Shown here one piece after another: positions 35,854 to 48,583 of a stretch of 64,000 nucleotides of DNA. The stretch comes from Aspidiotus rigidus (taxonomy: Eukaryota > Arthropoda > Insecta > Hemiptera > Diaspididae). A program made the position numbers and the translations under genes. A model generated the notes under the pieces. It was given only the letters and a program-made list of their open reading frames with translations. It had not been told where the DNA came from and ran no database searches. The DNA lies in contig JAVHKY010000035.1 in the NCBI GenBank assembly GCA_035079385.1, forward strand, positions 2,294,001 through 2,358,000, read 5' to 3'. Position 1 is the stretch's first letter. Each line of letters starts with the position of its first letter.

Positions 35854-38199
35854 TCTTCTATATTACTAAAGCGATGCTATCACTACTTATCACGAATTGT
35901 TTTTTGGCTTTTTCGATCCGCCTGGTGTGTAGCGACCGTGTTTCTCATTTTCTCATCAGTGCCGGAACATTTTGAAAACAAATGGTTGACGTGTACATAC
36001 GTACATTGAAGACTTTGACTATTTATCGTCCTACGTATGATAAATAGTCAAAGATTGAAGACGAATTTTTATTGTTAATTGTAGTTGTAGTAGTAGGTAA
36101 CAAATTAATGTCGATGAACATTATTCGAATTAATAATTATTATTTATTCGAATTTCGAATTTATTATAGCTTTCGAATTCATTTCTGTTGTGATTTGTAA
36201 ACTAATCTATAGAAGGTCTTCACTTCGTTTTTTCATTTTGGATTCAAGATTATTGCTGTTCGTGTTTATACTTCTTTTACTCGATTAAATTATTCCTGAC
36301 CTATGATAGATGTTCATAGGTACTACTATTAATCTATGCTCTTTGTCAACAATTTCAGCAAATTACTCTTTATCCATTCTGGAGGAATTCGACTTATTAT
36401 TTTGGGAATCGTTCAATCTATTTTATAATCCAGCCGGCATATAGGCCTAATAGTGTCGATATTACAATGAATATTTATCATTATTTGCATTGTGCAAGTG
36501 AGAATAAGTTGTATGAAGCCATTGCTGCTCCACTACCTAACCTTGGGAATTTTTCGACTTTTTGACTTTTGTTTAATTTTATTTTATAAACTTTATATTT
36601 TTTAGTTTAATTTCGACTTTTTGACTTTTGTTTAATTTTATTTTATAAACTTTATGTTTTTTAGTTTAATTTTATATTATAACCATTTCTCGAGGTTTGT
36701 TGATTTTCAAATTTTTGCCCTTTTTGTTTTTAAATTTTTAACTCCTATAAATTGACTATTGACATAAATTTCTAAGTTACAAGTGTGTAATTCTTCTGAA
36801 ATATAGTCAGTAATAATTTTAGGTGAGAGAGTGAAGTTTTTAAGCGTGCAAGCAGTTTCATTGTATTGAGGATAACTGATGTCAACCAAAATCCGAATAA
36901 AAGTTTCTGATGATTAAGTAAATGATGGAGTATGAAGAATATGTGGGTGTGTTTTATTCTTGAGATGGGGTTGGAAATTATAAGCTGAAACCTAATGTGA
37001 GAGACGTGTATTCGGGAAAAATAGAGGGAGCGATACCGCAGGGATGTTGACTAAATGAATATTATAATGAAGATTTTAATCAGGATTATATTATTCAACC
37101 AAAAAAGTTGAATTGAAAGTTATAATGAAAAACAATGGCGTTAAACAAAGTTAAACAAGGAATTCACAGATCCTCTTCTATGGGATTGATTGATTTCAAT
37201 ATTGAGAATTGAATTCAAAATTAAAGTCCCAAAAAAACGGGTTGGATTTGATAAACTTTCTAAAATTGAGCTAACTAAAGCTGGAGGGAATCGGAAAAAT
37301 TGGAAAAATTAGGACTTTTAAGCTGTGTATGATAGACGGGGGTTAGGAAAAATGTTTTCTATCAAATGAGTCAGATATAAAACAATTGAAACATTATGGG
37401 AATTGAGCTATGTATGACAGGAGAGGATCTTGGAAAACATTGAACCACCAGATGAGTTGAAATTGAAAAAATTTTGTACATCGAGCTATACAATTATGAC
37501 AAGAGGGTTGACTTGGATTATAAACTGGAGAAGGACTTGACGTCATCACGATCTGACAGAAGAATACTTACAGAATAGTGAATTACAAAAATACGGACTC
37601 GACGTCAAAAATAACTGTTAGCTGGAGGTGAGTGGACCCGAAAGAATATATTAAGGACCTTGAGAAGAAAAAGTGAAAGCGAAATGAGAAAATGAATCAA
37701 CTAATCTTAGAATCGAAACCTTTGTCTTCTATTCATTTGCAGATTGCAGGAAGACGACACGTAGAATCAATTATTACGGTACGGATAATTAGAGGAGATA
37801 GATGTAGAAGACTGAAAAAGATGGAGAGTTTGCACAAAAATTTTGAATACAGGTCCAGAGAAAAGTTATCTACAGAATTTCTGTTATTTTTTATTATTTT
37901 TTTTTTCCATTATTTTCCAGAATAGGAATTTCTACATTATTTACCGAGGTTATTAAAAATTATTCCTGTATTTACATGTTCTCCATAAAAAATTTGTTTT
38001 GTCTTATGTCAATTATTCATTGACAATTCCTTACTTCTTCTGTTTTGTTATGAGTGATAGGCAATATGAAGAAATATTTGAAAATTTAGATGACACAAGT
38101 ATCAAAAAATAAAAAAAATAAGGAGAAATGAAATGTCTAAAATATTAAATTAATACGTGACAACGTAAGAGGCGCGCCAAAGGCGCGCCGTCTTGCTAG
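35854..38199 (+). mobile_element. Helitron 2 (non-autonomous, about 2.3 kb)
   Basis: The 3' end is clear: hairpin GGCGCGCC, AAA, GGCGCGCC (38171-38189), then TCTTG and CTAG followed by T. The proposed 5' end TCTTCTATATTACTAAAGC, preceded by A, resembles Helitron 1. No Rep/helicase coding. The body carries a 2-copy tandem repeat (36548-36675) and satellite-like pieces at 37300-37520, as if host repeats were captured. The 5' boundary is less certain than the 3' one. Confidence 0.65.
36548..36675. repeat. Two-copy tandem repeat of about 65 bp
   Basis: TCGACTTTTTGACTTTTG through TTTTTTAGTTTAAT is repeated almost exactly once within Helitron 2. Confidence 0.85.
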
Positions 38200-39215
38200 T
38201 ACAGTTCCTACTTCGGCATAGATCGCCAGTCGATATCAATTACAAATAATTTACAGTGAAAATTGTATTTGTCTGCGAATGCTCAAAGACATAATTATTG
38301 TACATAATTCAATTTTTTTCATGAAATTAAGAAATTTACTTATACTTTTTTCATTCTCTTCCCCTCATATGAGCGGCTTGAAGGTCGCTACTGTGTATTC
38401 TCACGGATAAAATTTTCTGAGATAACCCCCACCCTACTTGGAAACTGTCTTTCGTTAACACAGAATCGGTTTCTACTCTCTTAATGTGTATATAGAGCTT
38501 GATGGTCGGAATTTTTCCAAGCCATCTCACCACCCACTCATATCTATTGCTCGAAAGTCAAAATTTCCCTTGTTGGAGGACTCATGTGTCTTACCCGAAC
38601 TGCACCCGCTGAGTTCATAATAATATTTCGATCCCTTTCTCATATTTACGGCTCGATCTGTGCCTCCCAAGATATATAGCTCAAAAGTTGAATTTCTAGT
38701 CCTTCGTGGTCAGCCGGCTCTCGTGCGTCCCGAACAGATTTGTTCGAACCGCCTCCCCCATAGCTCGAATGTGAAATTTTTTCTAGTCAGGCCGCTCCCG
38801 CTCTCCAATTTCTAATGTATAGTTCAAAAATCGACATTTTGCCAGTCCTATCGGTTTCTGCTCATTTTATCGACACTCTACCGAACCCTGAACAACGCTT
38901 ATAAACTGGTTTCCTGTTGGTGGAGATGACTGACATGAAAGAGCGATGACAATTTAATCAGGGAACCTGTTTTATTGGGGTTTCAAAAAAAACGTCCGCG
39001 CCGGCTGGCAAAGCGCGGTGTCCCCCTATATAGCCTCAAAATAGCCCCTTCGAGTAACAAGATATGCAATATTTCATATACCAAATGATCTAGCTCCTTT
39101 AATAAGCCAGACATGCAACGTTTCAAACACCTAAAGACTCAGAACGTTTTTCTAAGGTATTCTAAATCCCCTTCTATGTTGGAGGTCGGAATTTCCCGGA
39201 GTCCCCTCTCATTAT

Positions 39216-39620
39216 ATATGTTATCGTGAATGTTAATAATCAGTGAATGTTGATAATTTCATCAAATACTTACCGATTTCTCATCCATAATTTCTCTCCC
39301 TATGGATCGAATGATTTCAAATTTGCAAGGTTTCTTGAAAATATTTATTCCCAGCATATTTCCAAGTTTCAAGTCAGTCGACCAGATATAAGGTTGTGGA
39401 GAGGGTCAACTGTGCTAAAAAGTGGTTTATCGCTAGTTACTATCCTCTCCCTGACCTCATATCAGGTCAACTGAGTTGAAACATGGAAATATGCTGGAAA
39501 TAAGTATTTTCAAGAAACCTTGCACATTTGAATTCATTTGATCCATAAGGAGAGAAATTCTGGATGAGAAATCGGTAAGTATTTGATAAAATTATCAACA
39601 TTCATGGTAACATATATACT
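39216..39620. mobile_element. Foldback element, about 150-bp arms
   Basis: TGTTGATAATTTCATCAAAT and TTACCGATTTCTCATCCA on the left are complemented at 39560-39600. Arms continue through CAAGGTTTCTTGAAAATA and CAGCATATTTCCA. The loop at about 39400-39440 is unpaired. The left arm has an extra partial repeat of its own start. Confidence 0.75.
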
Positions 39621-40189
39621 TCTAATGTCCGAGCCTATGACGTCACAATTTGATGGCGTCATAGATCTGGTGCGTCAAAATTTTTCAGATCCCACGTGCT
39701 CCATGAAACAGGTTCCCTACCACGCCTCGTTTAACTGCGTGAAAGAACCCGTGGGTTTTTCAAGTCTTCCTCCTACCATGTATAGCTTGGAAGTCGAAAT
39801 TTTTCCAGGTCATTCTTCTACCACATGTGGCCCAAAAGTTAAGTCTGTGACGTAACAATTTCATGACGTCATAGGTCAGGCTTATGACGTTGCAATCTAA
39901 TGACGTATACATTTTTCAGATCTCATGTGCCCCATAAAACAGGTTCCCTGTCACACCTCGTTTAACTACGTTAAAGAACCCGTGAGTTTTAAAATGTGAC
40001 GTCATTAGAACACCACGTCTTGACCGCTGACAGACGGTATGGGATTTCACTAGGAAGCAAAGGAAGTTGAGCTGTATAGCTCGAGAGTATCAATTTAGCC
40101 AAGTCATCCTTTCAATATTGTACGTATGTAGTTGGAGTCGAAATTTCTTGATCTTTCTTCTTCTGAAGTCAGGGAGTTGAAAAATATTT

Positions 40190-40245
40190 TCGAGGTTTTG
40201 AGCGATGCACCTCTGAATCAGAAGTCCGCGACTCAACCAGAAAAA
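40190..40245 (-). repeat. SINE-like tRNA-derived fragment, copy 3
   Basis: CACCTCTGAATCAGAAGTCC and GCGACTCAACC match the tRNA-like heads at 5455-5525 and 5794-5862. Confidence 0.5.
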
Positions 40246-40575
40246 TGTTGACTTTTGACGATTTTTTAGCTATACGTATAGCGCTAGCTCAGAAATCGAA
40301 AGTCGACATTTTTCCAAGAGTCCCTTCTCTCATATATAGCTCGGAAGTAGAAAGTCGAAATTTTACCAGAGTGCCTCACCAATCCCAGGTTCCTTGCGCT
40401 CCTTTTTCAATTTCTCCAAAGAAGCCATTGTTTCTTTCCAAGTCCCGAGGTCAAACAAACACATTTCAGTGATCGCATTTGTCCAAATCCCTGAATGAAT
40501 GGCCCATAGTTCTCGCTTCTCTTGGAACCAATTTTTACCTCCTCTCTCTTCCCGTTCGTTTGCGTTACACATAAG

Positions 40576-41116
40576 CAGAGCCCGGATTCCTCGGTATTTG
40601 TCGAATCATTTTGCTAAGGGCGGAAAGCTTGAAAATCAGATAGAAGTTTATTTTATGGGTAGTGGGGCCTGTAAAACAAATTTTATCTTGCTGAAAATGT
40701 AATAAATGCCTAGAACGAGGTTTAAAGCCGAGTAAGGCCGAAAATGACATTTGTTAAATATCGTCCAATATTATATAATTTCGGACACAATTAGCCGAAT
40801 TTTACTTTAAATTCTGGAATCGTGGTAAAAATTGATCTTTTTTTTTGAAAATATTATTTTTAGTCCAAAGTTGGAAAATTAAAAGTATTTTGATTGAAAG
40901 ATTGCTAGGATTTTTTTTTATGAGTTCAATCCCCAAAATGCGTTTATTTTGGTCAAAATCATGTAATTTTAGTTGTTGGATATGTGTAATTCTGAGCGTG
41001 AATTTGTAAAAGCACTAAAAACGAATGTTTCTTTCATTTTTCCTTTTAAATGCCGAATAATGCAACATTAAGTGCCGAAACTTTTCATTTTTAGAGCCGA
41101 AAAATCCGGGCTCTAG
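40576..41116. mobile_element. hAT-type MITE with CCCGGATTTTTCGGC ends, copy 2
   Basis: Starts CAGAGCCCGGAT and ends ATCCGGGCTCTA; the interior matches 21718-22173 in reverse complement (ATAATGCAACATTAAGTGCCG near the right end, AGTCCAAAGTTGGAAAAT in the middle). No clear target duplication remains. Confidence 0.75.
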
Positions 41117-41119
41117 TCG

Positions 41120-44100
41120 GAATGTTTCCAAGACCTCCTTCCGATAAACGTAATTTTTCGAGACCCTAAAGTAAATCATACCCCCTCAGGGAACCACAAT
41201 TTTATGGAACAAGAGCGGGTATTTTTGTAAATAACTCTCGTGAAAGAGAATCCTCGTTAGTATAGGAGAATGAAGTTCTTCTTCGTGTTTTCTGATTGGA
41301 AGCGGATTTATCAGAAGTGGAGATGGTTAAAAAGTTGATGAAAGAAGAGGATTAGCGGTGAAAAAGTCTTCTTCAACGGAAAATTTCAATTTTACAGTTA
41401 AATTGCACGTCATCAATAGGAAGTAGTGCTTTTGAGCAAGATTTACAGATAATGGGATTCGGAAAATTTTAGTCTTTTTGAGCTTTTTTTTTTCATCGCC
41501 GATCGTGATCACGAAATACCATCTTTCGAAATACTTTTAAGACCTCCTATTTAAAAGTTTTCATTTTAGGGATAAAAGCGTTCTAGATTTGATTAACAAT
41601 TCGTAGGTGTCGAAAAAATTGAAACATAAAATTTGAATGTTTGGCCAGAGCCGTAGTATCATCGCCCTTCCTCTATTCCTCCTATGCGGAGGGAAATCCT
41701 CTCTGATGAATATTGTCTAGTCGCTCAACATAAAGAAGGAAACAATTGAAGCAAGGATCCTGTAAATGAGTTCAGATCTATACTGTTAATATACTTAAGA
41801 TTTAGAAGATGAAGAAGAATCACCTAATTTCATTCGACGTTTGTCGTGCAGTTCCATTCATCTCTTAAGATAGCTGAAAAAAACAGTCATTTTGGTTGGT
41901 TTAAGGATAGTTCGATGGACTTGACATTAGGGCGGTCATATTTTTGAAAAAATGATATCGGTTCTATCGGTTCAGGAATTACGTAAAAAAATTATCTTCA
42001 TTGTATTTTCCATTTTTTTTTCTCCGAGAAATGCGGGAACAATTTGAAGAACGTCGAATTTTACGGGAAACTCGCGAAGTGCAAAAAGGAAGAGGAATTT
42101 TTTGCAGGAAAAAAAAATACATCTCAGACTGGTGCTGTTCTCGTGAATAAAAGAATTCCAGAAATACCCGTGGTGTACGAGAAAAAAAAAAGAAAAAAAC
42201 GAGGAAAACAATCAGTCGACTCCGTCTCAAGAAACTGCTCGTCATTCGACACGCGTGATATCTTCATTTTTCTGGTTTCGTTTATTTTTTTATAGAAAAA
42301 ATATTAAGAGGAAACGGAGAGAATTGCTTCCTGTGACATCGGCGGTTCTCTTTGAGAGAATAAAACATGAAGAAGGAGATAAATTGTATTTTCGGGCGGA
42401 TGGAAATCTCTTCTCACATTGGCGTAGAGGAAGCGGTTCACCTTACGACATAAGATGTATGGCTAAATTTTTCCTTAATCGCGTAGATAACATTTTACTT
42501 TGCGAATTTCTGTCTGAATTTGTTGGAATTGACAAAAAATGTTAAACTCGAGTACATATATTTACGTCAGTGGATTTTCTTCTCGAGGGAAATCTAACTG
42601 AATGTTGAATTTCAGTTTGGCAATTCGAAGAATAATATCCTTCCCTCAAGCATTAGAAAAATATTCGAGATGAAAATACAGACAAATTCTTCAAATGTGG
42701 AAAGATGGTTGCCTACATGTTCCACCTTTATTTACCCCTAATCCCTCAATCCTATTTGCAAATAATGATAGAGTTTCCGTGAGCTATAGTTGATCACTTT
42801 GCTTATCAGCAAGTAGCAAAGGATCACAACGCTCCTCACACATCGTAAAACCGAATCGCAGGACAGTGGTCGGTAGTCTTTTTGTTAGCCTAGAGGTCTT
42901 GGTCTACTTTGGAGACCTCAAAACTAGGACTTTGTCTTTATGGACGTATGCGGAGTGTTCCTGATTCTTATTTTGATGGACAAGGTTGAACAAAAATCGT
43001 TCAACACCAGATTACACGTGACCACTGAAATGAAAATCGCTCAGCTATACCTATTTTAGAATATATTCAGGGAAGTGGGTTTCAACACTTTGGTTCACTA
43101 CTTTTTTGCTCCTCATGTCAAAATGCCAGGAAAAACTTTTTCTAGAACGAGCGTTGATTTTGGTTTGAAGATTTGAACGTTCTACTGCACTATATTCATG
43201 GTTGTCCCCCTACTCTGTGCCGATTGTATCGGTCTCGGTTACTGTCACTGATGGGATTACTGAAAAAGGAAAAGATTTGTGCTTACCACACCGTGGAGAA
43301 CATTTCCTTCCGGAGTGCTGATTAAATAAAAAAAAAAAAGACGTTGAGATCCGACCGTATGAGTCCAGTTCGTGCGAAAGTTAATTTCCATATTTTTTAC
43401 GAGTGCCGAAATTTCTTGTGTGAACTCGAGGGTCCATCGCCCACACGTCTCCATTAATCGATACATACGGACATTATCGTCGGCCCACGCGAGATTTTCC
43501 TCGTTGATTGACTTCTCACGAACAGTCTATTAAGAAAATCACATTTTTATTGTCCGAACCACCGCTTTTACGGTATCCCAACGCGTGAGATAATACTCGC
43601 AATGGCTCTACATATTGTTGTTAAGTGTGCACAGTACTTAAAACTCATTCCTGGAAAAATCGACGAATTTTCAACGCTCTGTGGAGGACCGGCCACGTGT
43701 GAAAACTATGGACTTCGTTTCTCCGGCTATTTCGAGCGAGCAGACTATTTCTTTGATAATCCTTCGCGTTTGTTTTTATTGAATTTAGCAATTTTGCCGC
43801 GAATAAATGAGGCGTGAAGGTGTTTCTGACGCCTATATTCTATCGGGTGGTTAGTTCCATAGGTTTTTGTTCGGAAATATACCAAGAAGCTTGTCTATAA
43901 ATGTGACCTGTCATCAAGAAAACCCTCGTGAGTGTCCGAAAAAATTAATCGGGAGAAAGGCTATTCTCAAAATGAAGAAAATATCTTGAAATATTTTGTA
44001 GCGCCTTTGAAGATTTTTTCTTGTAATAACTCGCAATGATCTGTCGCGAGAAAAATCCCACAGCAGCCCAAGAGAGATAATATTGGTCGTTCTAATGAAT

Positions 44101-44250
44101 TGAAATATGTAATAGACTCGGTTTGTTGAACGCTTGGAGGCGTTTTCTTGAATGATAGGTCACAAATAGTGCAGGAAAATCATCTTCTTCAGGCTTTTGA
44201 ATGAGTACGAGTCTCAAGTGTTTCTCCACAACTTTATTTAGATTTGTAGA
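41120..44250. other. Unassigned intron DNA
   Basis: Anonymous frames only, including 42255-42545 (+) and 43257-43466 (-), neither with a recognised domain. No paired element ends were found. Confidence 0.45.
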
Positions 44251-44335
44251 TATTTTAATTTAAAATATTTTCATAAAATTGTTTAAATTTAATTTTTGAA
44301 TTAAAATTTATATTTAATGTATAAATTAATATATC
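44250..44335 (-). pseudogene. nad6 end and cytb start (NUMT-2)
   Basis: Closely resembles 11530-11610 of NUMT-1, including AAAATATTTTCAT (the complement of the cytb start). Only the first few codons of cytb are present before the block ends. Confidence 0.7.
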
Positions 44336-44690
44336 ATGTTCTCATTGTCAAGACGACAATCTAAGTGTAGAACATTTCTTTACATGTCTTGTTTTACAAC
44401 CAACACGATCTGCTCTCAAAATACCATCTGACACCGGCTCTGCTCTAAGAAACAACATCGACTCCATCGACTCAACTTTAACTTACTTACTCTCCACCCA
44501 GTTTTACGAACACATATAACTACACTTACTACTTTTAACATGGATAAACTTCAACATAAATTTACAATATACTCCCCGTCACTTAAATTTAAGTTTATAA
44601 TCTAAATTACGCCGAGCAAATAGCCCTTATCTGCAGCTGACATACTCGTTAAAAAAAAAAATAATAATAATAAATAAAAAAATATTAATA
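44336..44690 (+). mobile_element. 5'-truncated non-LTR insertion (fragment E)
   Basis: It encodes the C-terminal zinc-binding end of ORF2 (NLSVEHFFTCLVLQPTR, a C..C..H..C-type pattern) and ends with IDSTLTYLLSTQFYEH. A 3' UTR with GCCGAGCAAATAGCCC and an (AATAAT)n/AAATAAA tail follows. Same 3' terminus as fragment C. A classic truncated insertion into the mitochondrial island. Confidence 0.78.
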
Positions 44691-45405
44691 ATAAAACTAA
44701 TTGATGAATTTTTGAAAAAAATATCGGGTCTTCTAGATGGTTTTGAACCAATAAAAGAAATTAAAATTATTAATATTATAAATTAAGATATAAATAGAAA
44801 TTTTTCTAATTAAAATGAATTTATTATTAAAGATTTTCGGTTTATTAAGTTTGGTAAAAAAAAATGAAATAATTATTGATTCTAGTGTTAGAAATAATCC
44901 TAATAATTTATTATTAATTGAACGTAAAATTGAATAAAAAAAATAAAAAATATCATTTTGGTTCAATATGATCGAGAGTTTAAAATATCATCATTTTGAT
45001 TACGATTATCTGGATCATTTATTTTTAATGGTACCCATAATTATATTGATTATTGAAAAAATATATAAAAATAATAATGGTATTAATATATCTTTAAAAA
45101 TAATTAATAAAGGATTTAAATTTAAAAAAATATTAAAATTAAATAAAATAATCAAGTAATAGTTTTATTATTATTCATAAAAAAAAAAACTATATTTAAA
45201 ATTAATAAGATTAACAAATAAAATATTGAGGAGAATAAATCAAAATAAAAAATGATCGAATTAAAAAAATTTCAAAATTAAATCTAATTAAAAAAATTAT
45301 ATAAAGAACAAAATAAATAAAAAAGTATCATAAATAAAATTATTAAATTTATTTTTTATTATTATTAAACTTAAATTAAATTGATTAATCAATTTTATCA
45401 TCACA
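44690..45405 (-). pseudogene. cytb: Mitochondrial cytochrome b pseudogene, C-terminal two-thirds (NUMT-2)
   Basis: The frame at 44733-44966 contains FFYSILRSINNKLLGLFLTL, aligning with the FAYAILRSIPNKLGGV block of cytochrome b. Upstream on the same strand are DPDN and NPLLIIFKDIL (compare HPYFTIKDLLG), with frameshifts between. The 5' third is barely recognisable (IFLIRSFF near 45270). It ends in FFYWFKTI, matching the LTWIGGQPV region. Confidence 0.88.
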
Positions 45406-45895
45406 CTTAGGTTGGTATGGGAAAGAGTTCAACAACTGCTTCATTATCAAAATAAAAAAATTAATTACCTTTTAGATAAAATGTGGAAATAAAATTAAAT
45501 TCCAATCCGTATGTCCTGGTTCTTTGCTCGCATCAAGAGACGTGGTCAATGAAAGACCACCCGCGAGCTGCAATTTTTTTCATTTCTTCTCACTCAAAAT
45601 TATAGATTATCGAGTGTGAGATAAGACTCCTTAGTGGGCGCAAATGAATGAGAACAATATTTTGGCGCGAATCCTTCTCCTTGCAAAGATGTCGTTTTCC
45701 TGATTCATTTGTGTCCACGAAGGTCCCTTATATCATCCTCGCTCACATTACGCACAAATCATTCTTCGTCCTCTCATGACGTTACAATAAGAGCTTTCCA
45801 CTTTTCTAAATCTCTTCGATGTAAGATTTCCAAACTCACAATTCTCTCTAGTAAACTCGACTCTTGATTCTAATTCTAAATTAAATCATAAAAAT
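45405..45895. repeat. Hairpin-bearing insert in NUMT-2
   Basis: Higher GC than the surrounding mitochondrial DNA. 45609-45652 (GAGTGTGAGATAAG and GCGCAAATGAATGAG) pairs imperfectly with 45700-45750. No coding sequence. Probably a non-autonomous element; the ends are not defined. Confidence 0.45.
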
Positions 45896-46225
45896 CAAAT
45901 GGAAGTCTTAATAATTCTATTAATAAAAATTATTAATCATATTAAAAAAAATAAAAAATTTATATATTGGAAACTTAAATATAAATTTAAAATTAAATAA
46001 TATTATTATAATAAAATTTATATTAATAACAAAAAATTGAAAAATAAAATGAATTAGTCAAATTAAAATTTTAGAAATTTATACTCAAAATATTGAATTA
46101 TAATAAAATAAATCCTTGAATTAATAATTATTAAGATATCATTAAATATATTAATTTTATTTATTTCAATGAAAATTATAAAAGTATTACTTGAAGACAA
46201 TAAAATAATTACATTACAAAGTAGA
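45896..46225 (-). pseudogene. cox3: Mitochondrial cox3 pseudogene fragment (NUMT-2)
   Basis: In the mitochondrial code the minus strand reads LLSSSNTF, then FIEMNKINMFNDILMI and IYFIMIQYFEYKF, matching the SS...E.N......Y FT.LQ.YEY region of COIII, followed after a frame change by a C-terminal YINFLFFLIWLIIFI segment like WYWHFVDVIWLFLYI. About half the gene is present. Confidence 0.75.
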
Positions 46226-46239
46226 AAATAATCAATGTA

Positions 46240-46561
46240 TTTTCAAACTAACCAAAGTCCCGTTAAGGAATAATTGTTTGATAATGCCTCATTTTTATTA
46301 CATATTTTAAATAGTTTGTTGTATGGTTGAGAGGACGAAAGGATGTGCCAAGACGGGATGATTTGAGAACTGTAGAAAGGGGCGCGATCAATGGTTTCGA
46401 GGGAGAGCAAAGCTTGCTTGGCGCGTCGTTTTCCGTTGGACGATATGACTAGAGATCTAGAGGAAAGCAATTGAAAATAGAGAAGACGTTAAGGATTGCA
46501 AGAGGAAGAGGATGCGCTAAACGACAGGATTGGAAGGTTAGGGTTTTGCATGGCTTGGAGA

Positions 46562-46639
<78 letters not shown>

Positions 46640-47745
46640 GAGGAGGAATTTACAGAGTTGGGGGAGAGAAAATGGCAGATAGTTCAACAGAATACAATAT
46701 GGAGGTCGAAGCAAATGAGAGGTGGTGAGGATGTCTTTGAAGGGGTGGATGAGAACTGAAATTCGAGATGGTGGTCTAGATGAGATTGTAACGAGAGAAG
46801 TAGAGAATTTTGGTAGACGAGAGTGGGGAGGAAGGTAGGGAGATGAGAAAACTGGACAGTACACGCGAGAAAGTTGGCTGTAATCAAATTGTAGAGGGGA
46901 ATTCCACATCAGCGCATAGGCTAAGTGTAGGGTTGGTGCGCAGAGCTACAAATTGTATTATATCTAGAGATTTTAGGGAGGATTTGTTAGCCTGTGGATC
47001 CTTCGTCCAGTTGAGATCGGATTAGAGAGTTGAAAGAGAAGCTTGCGACTGCAACCAGTCCGACTGTAGGATAGACATTTGAGGACATTCAGTGAATTTA
47101 GATATTTGGCCTTTAGAAGGTTTATTGTTGGGAGTTCAAGAGTGTTTGGAATCGAAGGTAAGGCAGAGAAATTTAGTGGAGCATTGGAAGAGAGGAACAC
47201 TCCACACCTCTCCCTATGGGACGCCATTTCGAATGTAGTGGAGAGAAGAGTAGTGGTCATGAATTCGAACTGTTATTGGTCTGTCATGGAGGAAGGACGG
47301 GAGGAGAGAGGGTAAATTGCCACGAGTGTCTATTTCAAATAATTTAGAGGAAATGTAGTGTCACCAAACTCTACTGAAAATCAAAGAATATTGTGTAAAG
47401 GTACGGAATAATTCTCTGATTTAGAGGTTGAGGTCAGAGATGGCTTCTGAAGTGTTTCTACCTTTACGGAAGCCATATTGATAAGGAGATAGGATATCGT
47501 TAGATTCGAGAAACCAGAATAATCTTTGTTGAGGATTTTTTGAAAGAGTTTTCCTCGGTAGGATGATAAGATGAGTGGGTGGAGGGATTTTTAGAGGATT
47601 TTAAATAGGTAGTTTCCAGGCTGAGGAGTATGAGTCTTGGATTAGGATGAAGGTAGAGAAGATAATAAAGGGAATGAGGTTTTAAATGTAAATTTGGCAA
47701 TAATTTCAATTTCGATTTAAAATTGGACCTATTAAAAATTCTTTA
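46240..47745 (-). mobile_element. Non-LTR retrotransposon fragment F (reverse transcriptase)
   Basis: Broken frames on the minus strand follow the order of a Jockey/I-group RT: an F.DFQ.A-like motif A near 47400, STTFEMASHRERCGVFLSS near 47220, LKAKYLNSLNVLKCLSYSRT (compare LKALNVLKYLS of fragment B) near 47090, then thumb-like sequence and remnants to 46243. An (AG)n run lies inside. Heavily mutated. Confidence 0.65.
46566..46634. repeat. (AG)n microsatellite
   Basis: Uninterrupted AG dinucleotides for about 68 bp, giving spurious Arg-Glu open frames on the + strand and Ser-Leu frames on the minus strand. It lies in decayed retrotransposon F. Confidence 0.97.
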
Positions 47746-48583
47746 ATGTTTGAAAATTTATTAATTAATAATCTCTAATACAAAGGGGTTCATTCCAGTT
47801 TCCTAATACATTAATGAGAAACATAATTCTGACGACATACAGTGTCTAAATTATAAATTCTAAGAAGTGACGTTCTCACACGGTTCTTGGATTGCGATTG
47901 TTGACTTTATTTATCAATCTTGGTTACTATAGAAAACTACATTTCTCAGCGATTATAACTCAAATTAACATTCATGAAAGCTTATCAAATATTCGTAGAA
48001 AATTCGTATAATTGAAAAACCTTCGAATAAAAACAAGATCACGAGCAGGTAAGGTAATAAAAAAATAAAAAATTGTCGATGAAATATGAAATATCATTCT
48101 GATGTTACCCGAAATAAACGAAGCCGCTGAATACATAGTTAAAATGGGAATTTTTTTTCTGAACGAAAATTTGTTCGAGAATGCGTCACAAACAACCCTA
48201 GTATGAAACTTATCTTGACATTTTTTTTTGAAAACAATGTAAAAAAAAAAGACACGTGGGTGGTAAAATTGATATTTTTTAATCAGGATTTCTCCAATAT
48301 TAAAAAATGTTGGAAATTTTCTGCTCGAAAACACGCGTCAAGTACACGCAGAATTTTGCCCAAGTTTTCGATGACGTGCTCGAAAATTGAAGTGTACCAA
48401 TATGCGGGAAAAGAAGACGAAGTAGGGATAATCATTGCAAGTAATTTAACACACAATTCTTTTTGTTATTTAAAGATAATACCGTTGTTAACTCCTGAAG
48501 AATGCGCGTTTCTTGAATACAACATTTTCCTCTTTGATAATTATATTGTGTTATTAAGAATGTGGTAAATTTAAATTTTGCAG
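47746..48583. other. End of the 34-kb convertase intron
   Basis: No element recognised. The 121-codon frame at 48203-48568 ends just before the exon B acceptor and has no family motif. Confidence 0.5.

Larger units (their letters stand above)
38350..40500. repeat. Satellite-family cluster with AACAGGTTCCCTG ends
   Basis: Repeated TATATAGCTC..GTCGAAATTTTTCC units (the reverse of the 10130 family), several CATAAAACAGGTTCCCTG motifs (38970 inverted; 39705, 39935 direct), TTTAACTRCGT and GACGTCAT motifs. It looks like several overlapping members of one repeat family whose termini read GGGAACCTGTT and whose bodies are the satellite units. A foldback (39216-39620) and a SINE-like fragment (40190-40245) are embedded. 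Confidence 0.6.
44250..46230 (-). other. NUMT-2: mitochondrial cox3 / cytb island
   Basis: AT-rich block whose minus strand carries cox3, most of cytb, and separately the nad6-cytb junction. It is broken by a 3'-end non-LTR insertion (44336-44690) and an unidentified 0.5-kb segment (45405-45895). The order of parts differs from an intact mitochondrial genome (cytb C-terminus lies before the nad6-cytb start in the reading direction), so it is rearranged. Confidence 0.85.

Noticed and set aside
43257..43540. Minus-strand frame with an acceptor-like AATAG and ordinary codon use, possibly a host exon
   Set aside because: No recognised domain, no clear donor, and no partner exon nearby; left as unassigned.
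44733..44966. Nuclear gene or mitochondrial nad4L from the ESIIISFFF stretch
   Set aside because: The flanking FYSILRSINNKL and upstream DPDN match cytochrome b much better.
46471..46909. Arg-Glu-rich and Ser-Leu-rich proteins
   Set aside because: They are translations of the (AG)n run.
48203..48568. Upstream extension of convertase exon B
   Set aside because: A strong acceptor precedes 48584, the frame stops before it, and the peptide has no similarity to PC2.
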